NCBI GenBank assembly: GCA_937957685.1
Contig: CALGAO010000014.1
Span: 1 to 47,920 of the forward strand
Source of the DNA: an uncultured Paenibacillaceae bacterium
GTDB taxonomy: Bacteria > Bacillota > Bacilli > Paenibacillales > DA-C8
Direction: 5' to 3'
DNA: 47,920 bases
Each line of letters begins with the position of its first letter. The first letter of the stretch is position 1. Of this stretch, positions 41,512-47,920 are shown in pieces. The notes under the pieces were generated by a model. That model was not told the origin of the DNA. It made no database searches and worked only from the letters and a program-made list of their open reading frames with translations. The translations under genes were made by a program, and so were the position numbers.

Positions 41512-42474
41512 ATGACAGTCAAGAGAATAGCAGTTCTTACCAGCGGAGGAGACTCACAGGGGATGAACGCCGCAGTCCGTGCCGTGGTGCGCAGCGGTCT
41601 GTATCACGGCCTGGAGGTATTCGGGGTGCAGCGCGGATTCCTGGGACTCATCAATGACGACATCAGGCCGATGGATCTGCGCAGCGTGGGCGACATCATC
41701 CAGCGCGGCGGCACGATCCTGCAGACGGCGCGTTGCGAGGAGTTCAAGACTCCGGAAGGCCAGCAGAAGGCGGTTGCCAACCTCCGCAAGCACGGCATCG
41801 ACGGCGTGGTCGTCATCGGCGGCGACGGCTCCTACCAGGGCGCGAACAAGCTGACTCAGTACGGGATCAAGACGATGGGCCTGCCGGGAACGATCGACAA
41901 CGACATTCCGTTCACCGACTTTACGATCGGCTTCGATACGGCGGTCAGCATCGTGGTCGACGCGATCAACAAGCTGCGCGACACGATGACTTCCCACGAG
42001 CGCACATCGGTCGTGGAGGTCATGGGCCGTCATTGCGGCGACATCGCCCTGTACGCGGGTCTGGCAAGCGGCGCGGAGGCGATCCTGGTGCCGGAGGTGG
42101 AGTTCGACCTCGATCAGATCGCAACCCGCATGCGGGAGAACTTCGCCAAGGGCAAGCGTCACTCGATCATCATCGTCGCCGAAGGCGTCGGCAAGGGCGA
42201 GGACATCGCGAAGCGCATCGAGAAGTACGGCATCGAGCCGCGGGTTACGGTGCTTGGTCATATCCAGCGCGGCGGCACGCCTACGCACAATGACCGACTG
42301 CTGGCCAGCCGGCTGGGCGACCTGGCGGTGCGGAAGCTGATCGAAGGTGAGTCCGGCAAGGGCTGCGGCATCGTCAACGGCGTCGAGACACTGACGGACA
42401 TCGATGTCGTCGTGAACTCCAAGCGTCCGTTCAACATGGAGCTGTACAATCTGGCGATGCGCCTGTCCCAGTGA
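41512..42474 (+). CDS. pfkA: ATP-dependent 6-phosphofructokinase
   Basis: A 320-aa PfkA that phosphorylates fructose 6-phosphate at the committed step of glycolysis. Motifs present: VLTSGGDSQGMNAAVRAVVR, GGDGSYQGA (ATP), GTIDNDIPFTDFTIGFDTA with the catalytic Asp, VVEVMGRHCGDIA and LGHIQRGGTPTHNDRLLASRLG. The length is standard for bacterial PfkA. GGAGGAGAAGG lies before the ATG. In many Firmicutes it sits with pyk; here it follows ytpB and no pyk is seen. A large bidirectional terminator ends the transcript. Confidence 0.96.
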   Translation: MTVKRIAVLTSGGDSQGMNAAVRAVVRSGLYHGLEVFGVQRGFLGLINDDIRPMDLRSVGDIIQRGGTILQTARCEEFKTPEGQQKAVANLRKHGIDGVVVIGGDGSYQGANKLTQYGIKTMGLPGTIDNDIPFTDFTIGFDTAVSIVVDAINKLRDTMTSHERTSVVEVMGRHCGDIALYAGLASGAEAILVPEVEFDLDQIATRMRENFAKGKRHSIIIVAEGVGKGEDIAKRIEKYGIEPRVTVLGHIQRGGTPTHNDRLLASRLGDLAVRKLIEGESGKGCGIVNGVETLTDIDVVVNSKRPFNMELYNLAMRLSQ

Positions 42475-42634
42475 AACCAGGGGAAGCATCCGGAGCATCC
42501 GTCGGCGTTCATGCCATCGCGCATACCATTGAACGGGGGCGCAGGCACATCATCGCATGCGCACATCTTCACGCAAGCGCACGTCAAACAAGCGCATCTC
42601 CCATGCGTATTCCAACATCAACGCCGAACAAGAC

Positions 42635-42669
42635 CAAGAGGCCCGGGACGGCGCGTCCCGGGCCTCTTG
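42635..42669. terminator. Bidirectional terminator between pfkA and the DUF4015 gene
   Basis: A perfect 16-bp stem: 42635-42650 (CAAGAGGCCCGGGACG) and its complement 42654-42669, with a 3-nt loop. The stem ends 2 nt before the stop of the minus-strand gene, so it likely serves both convergent genes. The T-tail is short, TTT, but the stem is very strong. Confidence 0.75.
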
Positions 42670-42670
42670 T

Positions 42671-43867
42671 TTACTTCAGATCATAATTGACGCCTTCCGT
42701 ATACACATTGCCCGAATTCCACAGGAGGAATTCCTCGATGCCCGCATCCTGCAAGGCCCGGATCTGCGCCTCGACCTCCTTCACCCCGTATGGGATGTAG
42801 ACGTCCAGCCACCTGGCGGTGAAATCCTGGATCCAGGGGCGGATGATCGGCTTCACCTCGGCGATCTCTTCCAGCTTCTTGTGCGTATCCATCATGGCAC
42901 CGTAGACGACCTCATACGGCGCGGTGTCCGGATGCTTCTGATTGAACCAACCGGTGCTGTAATGGCTCGGATACACCATCGGGCTGATGACATCGACGTA
43001 GGTGGAGATCTTGTTGAAATCCTGCCCGATGCCTTCCGCCGCAGGAACCGATGCGGCATAGCCGAAGATGTCCACGGAGACGCGAACGCCGAGCGGATTC
43101 AGCTCCTCGCGCGCGTACTTGACGAAATCCGCCACCACATCGACGCGTGACCGTTCGTCCTTCGTGTAGGTCAGCACATCGGCCTTGTTCTCGAAGCCTT
43201 CCGGGAAGCGGACGTAGTCGAACTGGATCTCCCTGAACCCGAGGGCGGCGGCTTCCTTGGCGATCCTGATGTTGTAGTCCCAGACTTCCTTCATATACGG
43301 GTTGACGAAGCTCTCCGGATTGCTCTTGCCGTTGTCCCAGACGGTTCCGTCGGGCCGCAGGAACGACAGGTCCGGCCGCTTCCTGGCCAGGGCGGTATCC
43401 TTGAACACCACGATCCGGGCGATCGGGTAGATGTCATTCTCCTCGAACGTCTGCATGACCTTATGAATGTCGCGAATCCATTTCTGATAATTGCCCATGG
43501 CCTTCAGCTCGGGGTCCGAGGGTTCAAAGGTGATATAGCCGTGGTCCTCCTTGACGTCGAGCACGATCGCGTTCAGCTCCGTGTCCTTGACCAGCTGCAC
43601 CAGCTTGTCGAAACGGGCAACGCCGGCTGACGGACCGGTCATGTAGATGCCCTTGACCTTGGGGGCATCCGGGTCCGGATCGAGCTTGCCTGAGCGGTTT
43701 AGCTCGCCGGTCTCCGGATCCACAATCTGCGGCGGCGCTTGTCTGGCCTCTTGAAAGGCGATGGCAGCCGTGACGATCTGCTCGAATGTAACCGACCTGG
43801 CCTCTTCTTCCCCTCCGCCGACCCCGACTCCGAACAGAATCAACAATGCTGATAACAATAATTCCAT
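42671..43867 (-). CDS. Putative glycoside hydrolase, DUF4015 family
   Basis: A 398-aa protein with an N-terminal hydrophobic stretch (MELLLSALLILFGVGVGGG; signal or anchor), then a TIM-barrel-like DUF4015 domain, a family annotated as putative glycosidases without proven activity. The visible landmarks are KGIYMTGPSAGVARFDKLVQL, NAIVLDVKEDHGYI, EIQFDYVRFPEGF and SPMVYPSHYSTGWFN. The protein probably acts on the cell surface. Minus-strand ATG 43867 has GGGGGAG 6 nt upstream; a longer frame to 43930 adds 21 residues without a site. The stop lies 2 nt before the terminator stem. Confidence 0.82.
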   Translation of the reverse strand: MELLLSALLILFGVGVGGGEEEARSVTFEQIVTAAIAFQEARQAPPQIVDPETGELNRSGKLDPDPDAPKVKGIYMTGPSAGVARFDKLVQLVKDTELNAIVLDVKEDHGYITFEPSDPELKAMGNYQKWIRDIHKVMQTFEENDIYPIARIVVFKDTALARKRPDLSFLRPDGTVWDNGKSNPESFVNPYMKEVWDYNIRIAKEAAALGFREIQFDYVRFPEGFENKADVLTYTKDERSRVDVVADFVKYAREELNPLGVRVSVDIFGYAASVPAAEGIGQDFNKISTYVDVISPMVYPSHYSTGWFNQKHPDTAPYEVVYGAMMDTHKKLEEIAEVKPIIRPWIQDFTARWLDVYIPYGVKEVEAQIRALQDAGIEEFLLWNSGNVYTEGVNYDLK

Positions 43868-44164
43868 GTATAACTCCCCCACATCCGTTTCGTTCCGACT
43901 TGACGCTCCCATGGTTGGCGTTCGCCGCACAGCGGACCTGCCGCGTCGTGTTGCAGCTGCTCATGAATGTATATGCCCGGTCGGGAATCCAACGTTACTG
44001 TTGCATCGGGCAATTTCCGCCTGAAGCTGGGCGAAGATGAACTCCATGATGCTTTTTTTCTTATTATATCGGAGGCCGGGGAATACGAGTAGTGGGGAGT
44101 GCAAGAAATATGTGGAATGTTGTCGGAGATTCGTGAGATGCATCGATTCGCGTCATGCAACCAT

Positions 44165-44200
44165 AAAAAAAGCTCTCTTAATGGATAAGAGAGCTTTTTT
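44165..44200. terminator. Bidirectional terminator overlapping a stop codon
   Basis: GCTCTCTTA (44172-44180) and TAAGAGAGC (44186-44194) around ATGGA, flanked by A-runs on the left and T-runs on the right, so it can end transcripts in both directions. The stop codon of the 64-aa minus-strand gene (44178-44180) lies in the stem. Confidence 0.85.
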
Positions 44201-44372
44201 GGTGTTCGCAGATGCTGTGTTGCACAATCTCCACAGCGTCCTCCTCTTCGAGCTGGTCGAGACCGTAACGAAGCACGATCGGCGTCTCGAGTTCCTGAGG
44301 TTTCAGCGTTGGATACAACTCGGGAGTGAATTTCTTGACAATTCTGGACAAGCGTACAGTTTCCATTTCCAT
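44178..44372 (-). CDS. Small hypothetical protein (64 aa)
   Basis: The minus-strand frame encodes MEMETVRLSRIVKKFTPEL and YPTLKPQELETPIVLRYGLDQ, then EEEDAVEIVQHSI and a short tail. It is a small, cytosolic protein without membrane segments. The start ATG 44372 has GGAAGGG 8 nt upstream. An extended -10 promoter lies at 44508-44500 about 130 nt upstream and the strong terminator overlaps its stop codon, so it looks like a defined single-gene transcript. I do not recognise the family. Confidence 0.6.
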   Translation of the reverse strand: MEMETVRLSRIVKKFTPELYPTLKPQELETPIVLRYGLDQLEEEDAVEIVQHSICEHQKSSLIH

Positions 44373-44499
44373 TTGAATCACCCTTCCAATCGAGATTAGT
44401 AAAACTAGTCAAGCGATCAGAAAAAGTTGCTTCAAAAGCAGGCTTACCTTACGAACGGTGCCAGAACGTATGCAATTGTCAGGAACTGAGGACGACTCT

Positions 44500-44508
44500 A
44501 TTATACCA
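44500..44508 (-). promoter_or_regulatory. Extended -10 promoter of the 64-aa gene
   Basis: Minus-strand TGGTATAAT (plus coordinates 44508-44500), a perfect TATAAT with the TGn extension. It leaves a leader of about 125 nt before the gene. Confidence 0.65.
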
Positions 44509-44644
44509 TATTCGCCAGCGCGGGGAAAACCTGTTCCAAGTACAGATGCTTCCGTTCTTCCGTCAGGCTCGCCAGCGTCCGGACACGGAGGTGCACGATG
44601 GCGATCATTCGCATCGCCAAGGGAAGACCAGCTGGCGGGTTCTA

Positions 44645-45493
44645 TCACCTCTGGCGCGTGGGCCTGTGGAACTCACCAAGGATCTCCACGGTTTCGACGA
44701 TGTTGACGAAGGCTTTCGGATCGATCTGGCGGATCAACCGCTTCAGCTCCGCCAGCTCATAGCGGGTCGTGACGGTCATCAGCATATCCCGCTCCTGATG
44801 GCTGTAGCCGCCGATCGTCTTGATATGGGTGACGCCGCGCGGCCTCTGCAGCAGCTTCTCGAGCAGCTTGTCCTTCTCATTGGTGATGATAAAGGCCGTC
44901 ACCTTGATGTGACGCACATGAATCATGTCGACCACTCTGCCCGATACATAGATCGTGATCAGCGAGTAGAGCGACAGATTCCAGTCCTTGGTCAGGTAGC
45001 CGTGCATCAGGATGATCGCCGCGTTGAAGGATGAGATCAGCGTGCCCAGCGGCACGTCGCGCTTCTGCGTCAGGATCGAGCCGATGATATCGAAGCCCCC
45101 GGTGGAGCCTCCGGCGCGCAGCGTGATCCCGATGCCCGTCCCGGAGATGATGCCGCCGAATACGGCGCCGATCAGAATATCCGTGTTGCCGAGCAGATCG
45201 ACCGGGATGATCTGCATGAACCAGGACGTCAGGGCGACGGACAGCATGCTGAGCAGCACGAAATACCTTCCGATGGCAAAATAACCCCACAGCAAAACAG
45301 GAATATTAAGTATCAGATACAGGATTCCGATGTTCCAGCCGGTGAAGTACCCGATGATCATCGATATCCCTGACAGGCCGCCGCTGAGCAGCTTGTGGTC
45401 GATCAGGAACATGTTGAAACCGATGGCTGTGAGCAAGGCGCCGATGACGACGATGAGGATCGAAGTGAATGTGTGTCGCAAAGGTTGTCTCAT
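44645..45493 (-). CDS. YitT family membrane protein (DUF161 and DUF2179)
   Basis: A 282-aa protein: five or six membrane helices (DUF161; TSILIVVIGALLTAIGFNMFLIDHKLLSGGLSGIS and GGIISGTGIGITLRAGGSTGGFDII) followed by a cytosolic DUF2179 regulatory-like domain (VTAFIITNEKDKLLEKLLQRPRGVTHIKTIGGYSHQERDMLMTVTTRYELAELK). The family is widespread in Bacillota and is of uncertain transport function. Minus-strand ATG 45493 has AGGAGGG 7 nt upstream. It is divergent from the helicase gene. Confidence 0.92.
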   Translation of the reverse strand: MRQPLRHTFTSILIVVIGALLTAIGFNMFLIDHKLLSGGLSGISMIIGYFTGWNIGILYLILNIPVLLWGYFAIGRYFVLLSMLSVALTSWFMQIIPVDLLGNTDILIGAVFGGIISGTGIGITLRAGGSTGGFDIIGSILTQKRDVPLGTLISSFNAAIILMHGYLTKDWNLSLYSLITIYVSGRVVDMIHVRHIKVTAFIITNEKDKLLEKLLQRPRGVTHIKTIGGYSHQERDMLMTVTTRYELAELKRLIRQIDPKAFVNIVETVEILGEFHRPTRQR

Positions 45494-45642
45494 GATGGTC
45501 CCTCCTGTTAATGCTTATTGTAGTGATATTTTCCGAGGAAATAAACATTGTCGTAAAGGATTGTAATGAAAACTGGAAAAACGTTGATGCGTTATGGTAA
45601 GATGGTGCAGTGATGTATGAAGAAAAGGAGCAATGATCAATA

Positions 45643-47139
45643 TTGAAAACATTTGAAGAGTTTAATCTTCACCCTGCTGTATTGAAGGCTATTCATGAAA
45701 TGGGGTTTGAAGAATCCACACCCATCCAGGAGAAAGCGATCCCGATCGCCCTGGAGGGACGTGACCTGATCGGACAAGCGCAGACGGGTACAGGCAAGAC
45801 TGCTGCGTTCAGCATACCGCTCATTCAGAATATCGACGCGAAGGAAGAGAACATCGTCGCGCTCATCATGACACCGACTCGCGAGCTGGCCATCCAGGTC
45901 GCGGAGGAGATCGCGAAGCTGTCCCGCTTCAAGGGACTCAGGACGCTCCCGATCTACGGCGGTCAGGACATCGTGAAGCAGATCCGCGCGCTCCGGCAGA
46001 AGCCGCAGATCATCATCGGCACGCCGGGCAGGCTGCTGGACCACATCAACCGCAAGACGATCAAGCTGGATAAGGTGCAGACCGTGATCCTCGACGAAGC
46101 GGACGAGATGCTGGACATGGGATTCCTGGATGACATCAACACGATCCTGAGCAAATGTCCGGAGGAGCGGCAGACGATGCTGTTCTCGGCGACGATGCCG
46201 CCGAACATCAAGAAGCTCGCGGACACCTACCTGAAGAATCCGGAGCACGTCTCGGTGGTGCCCAAGCAGGTCAGCGCGCCATCCGTCGAGCAGTACTACA
46301 TGGAGGTGCAGGAACAGCAGAAGTTCGAGATCCTGAGCCGGCTGATCGACATGGAGGCGCCGGATCTGGCGATCATCTTCGGTCGGACGAAGCGCCGTGT
46401 CGACGAGCTGTCGGAGGCGCTGAAGAAGCGCGGCTACTCCGCAGAGGGGCTGCATGGCGACCTGTCGCAGAACCAGCGCGACATGGTGATGCGCAAGTTC
46501 CGCGACGGTTCGATCGATGTGCTTGTGGCGACCGACGTGGCGGCGCGCGGCCTTGATGTGAGCGGCGTGACCCATGTCTTCAACTTCGACCTGCCGCAGG
46601 ATCCCGAGAGCTACGTGCATCGCATCGGCCGCACCGGCCGCGCGGGCAAGGAAGGCGTCGCGATCACGTTCGTCACGCCGCGGGAGACCGACCACCTGCA
46701 TCTGATCGAGCGCATCACCCGCCATCGCATCACCAAGCGCCCGCTGCCAAGCATGGCGGAGGCGGTCGAAGGCAAGCAGCGCGCAACGGCGGAGCGGCTC
46801 ATCGAGGTGCTGGAGCAGGACGACTTCCAGATGTACAAGGGCTTCGCCATCCAGCTCCTGGAGCAATATGACTCCGTGCAGGTGCTGGCTGCCGCCCTCA
46901 AGCTGCTCACAGGGGAAAGATCCGATGTGGAGATCCAGCTGACGCCGGAGGAACCGCTGCGCGTCAAGAAGCGCCGTCCGGACGGCCGATTCTCCGGCGG
47001 ACGCGACGGGCGCGGCAGGGATGTGCGCGGTCAGGGGAGCCGCACCGGCGGCCGCAAGACCCCGGGCTACCGCCGCGATGGCAAGCCTTATGAAGGCCGC
47101 AAGGACAAGTGGAACCGCGAACGCGAATATGTCAAGTAA
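45643..47139 (+). CDS. cshA: DEAD-box RNA helicase (CshA-like)
   Basis: A 498-aa ATP-dependent RNA helicase for mRNA turnover and cold adaptation. Motifs in order: Q motif (FEEFNLHP...GFEESTPIQ), Walker A AQTGTGKT (46-53), PTRELAIQ, TPGRLLDH, DEAD (151-154), SATMP, and the second RecA domain with ATDVAARGLDV and HRIGRTGRAG. The Arg/Gly-rich basic tail (KKRRPDGRFSGGRDGRGRD) is typical for CshA. The start is TTG 45643 with AAGGAG 12 nt upstream; a 7-codon frame (ATG 45633) overlaps it. In Bacilli CshA joins the degradosome. Confidence 0.94.
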   Translation: MKTFEEFNLHPAVLKAIHEMGFEESTPIQEKAIPIALEGRDLIGQAQTGTGKTAAFSIPLIQNIDAKEENIVALIMTPTRELAIQVAEEIAKLSRFKGLRTLPIYGGQDIVKQIRALRQKPQIIIGTPGRLLDHINRKTIKLDKVQTVILDEADEMLDMGFLDDINTILSKCPEERQTMLFSATMPPNIKKLADTYLKNPEHVSVVPKQVSAPSVEQYYMEVQEQQKFEILSRLIDMEAPDLAIIFGRTKRRVDELSEALKKRGYSAEGLHGDLSQNQRDMVMRKFRDGSIDVLVATDVAARGLDVSGVTHVFNFDLPQDPESYVHRIGRTGRAGKEGVAITFVTPRETDHLHLIERITRHRITKRPLPSMAEAVEGKQRATAERLIEVLEQDDFQMYKGFAIQLLEQYDSVQVLAAALKLLTGERSDVEIQLTPEEPLRVKKRRPDGRFSGGRDGRGRDVRGQGSRTGGRKTPGYRRDGKPYEGRKDKWNREREYVK

Positions 47140-47191
47140 GCACAGGTACTGAACCGGATATGCTCAGGAACATGTGGAGGGGATGAACGAG

Positions 47192-47920
47192 ATGGAAATG
47201 GGCGGATTAATGGGAGGATTTTATCGGATATCGGAGTGGATCATGCGATTCTCCGTGACGAATCTTCTGTGGATCATCTTCAATATTCCGGTTGTCTTCT
47301 TCGCGTTTAACCTGCTGTTCGTCGAGAGCCTCGAGCAGCTGGTCGCGATCATGATCCCGATCGTCGCCCTGGCGCCGTTCGTGCTGTTTCCGGCGACGGC
47401 CGCGATGTTCAGCGTGGTGCGCAAATGGGTGATGGGCGATACGGATGTGCCGCTGATCAAATCGTTCTGGAAAGGCTACAAGTCGAACTACAAGCAAGCC
47501 ATGTTCGGCGGTCTCGTCATCGTGCCGCTGTGGGGCATCTTCGTGTTTGACTTCATCTTCTACGCGATGGAAGTCAGCTCGCTGCTGAGGTATCTGTTCA
47601 TCGTTCTCGGGGTGCTCCTGCTGGCGTTCACCTTCAACTTCTTCTCGATGACGGTTCATTTCCACATGAAGTTCTGGGCGATCCTGAAGAATTCCGCGCT
47701 CGTCTCCATCGGCCGCCCGTTGATCTCGGTCGGGATGGTGCTGGTGAACGGGTTGCTCGTCTACATCAGCTTCACCCAGTTTACCTGGCTCTTGCCGTTC
47801 TTCACCGGTTCGGTAGCCGCCTATGTCTCGTTCCTCGGTTTTTACCACATCTACAACAAGGCCCAGCAGATCCGGGAGCAAGAGGAAGAGAAGCGGAGAG
47901 CGGAGGCGGAGCGGCAGGGG
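47192..47920 (+). CDS. DUF624 (YesL-like) membrane protein, partial at window end
   Basis: The frame is open to the last base, giving at least 243 aa. MGGLMGGFYRISEWIMRFS then TNLLWIIFNIPVVFFAFNLLF is the typical DUF624/YesL start. About five helices and a basic-acidic tail (QEEEKRRAEAER) follow. YesL-type proteins often accompany rhamnogalacturonan or other carbohydrate uptake genes in Bacilli; here no sugar gene is in view because the window stops. GGAGG (47176-47180) precedes ATG 47192 at 11 nt; ATG 47183 touches the site. Confidence 0.85.
   Translation, partial: MEMGGLMGGFYRISEWIMRFSVTNLLWIIFNIPVVFFAFNLLFVESLEQLVAIMIPIVALAPFVLFPATAAMFSVVRKWVMGDTDVPLIKSFWKGYKSNYKQAMFGGLVIVPLWGIFVFDFIFYAMEVSSLLRYLFIVLGVLLLAFTFNFFSMTVHFHMKFWAILKNSALVSIGRPLISVGMVLVNGLLVYISFTQFTWLLPFFTGSVAAYVSFLGFYHIYNKAQQIREQEEEKRRAEAERQG

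Overview
The window looks like chromosomal DNA from an endospore-forming, GC-rich Bacillota, most likely Paenibacillaceae (Paenibacillus/Cohnella-like). This is inferred from the mix of families rather than from a marker gene: a tiny YjcZ-type sporulation protein, a CotF-type spore coat protein, a LysM-CAP exoprotein of the YkwD type, YtpB (sesquarterpene synthase), DUF1450, YitT, DUF624/YesL and PepF. Ribosome binding sites are of the strong AGGAGG type, and many genes appear to start at TTG or GTG. No rRNA, tRNA, CRISPR array or phage was seen. Bases 1-200 hold no gene that I can support.

Layout. (1) 0.2-7.4 kb: housekeeping and small proteins: an orphan PhnC-like ABC ATPase with degenerate loops, YjcZ, DUF2935, an FGGY sugar kinase, Dabb, a 35-aa membrane peptide, a DUF86/HepT-like protein, glutamate racemase, an IscA/HesB-like protein, DUF1450 and an anchored protein. 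(2) 7.4-11.4 kb: a cobalamin riboswitch with its own promoter and terminator controls btuF-btuC-btuD-like genes and a PduO-type adenosyltransferase, a B12 uptake and activation operon. (3) 11.5-27.3 kb: a sugar and hemicellulose island. It holds fucose mutarotase, a ROK repressor with matching operator boxes before itself and before the next operon, an aldo/keto reductase, a zinc alcohol dehydrogenase, a fuconolactonase-like amidohydrolase, GH95 alpha-L-fucosidase, GH43, GH51, an AraC regulator and GH2 beta-galactosidase. Together these could remove fucose, arabinose and galactose from plant polysaccharides such as fucosylated xyloglucan, and oxidise L-fucose without phosphorylating it. The final steps (fuconate dehydratase and ketodeoxyfuconate cleavage) are not in the window. 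(4) 27.4-34 kb: an MFS exporter, a LacI-type sensor domain without an HTH, spore coat protein, a GAF/HD-GYP phosphodiesterase, DUF92 and an M42 peptidase. (5) 34-47.9 kb: a guanylate-kinase-like protein with an altered P-loop, PepF, a LysM-CAP protein, an MFS_1-like transporter, YtpB, 6-phosphofructokinase, a DUF4015 putative glycosidase, YitT, a DEAD-box helicase and a YesL-like protein cut by the window end.

The most novel structural signal is a short dispersed element with inverted termini beginning GCTGTGTTT, present at 16.3 kb (135 bp, flanked by a perfect 9-bp direct repeat) and at 31.8 kb (a 78-bp, internally deleted relative). It behaves like a MITE and I do not recognise its family.
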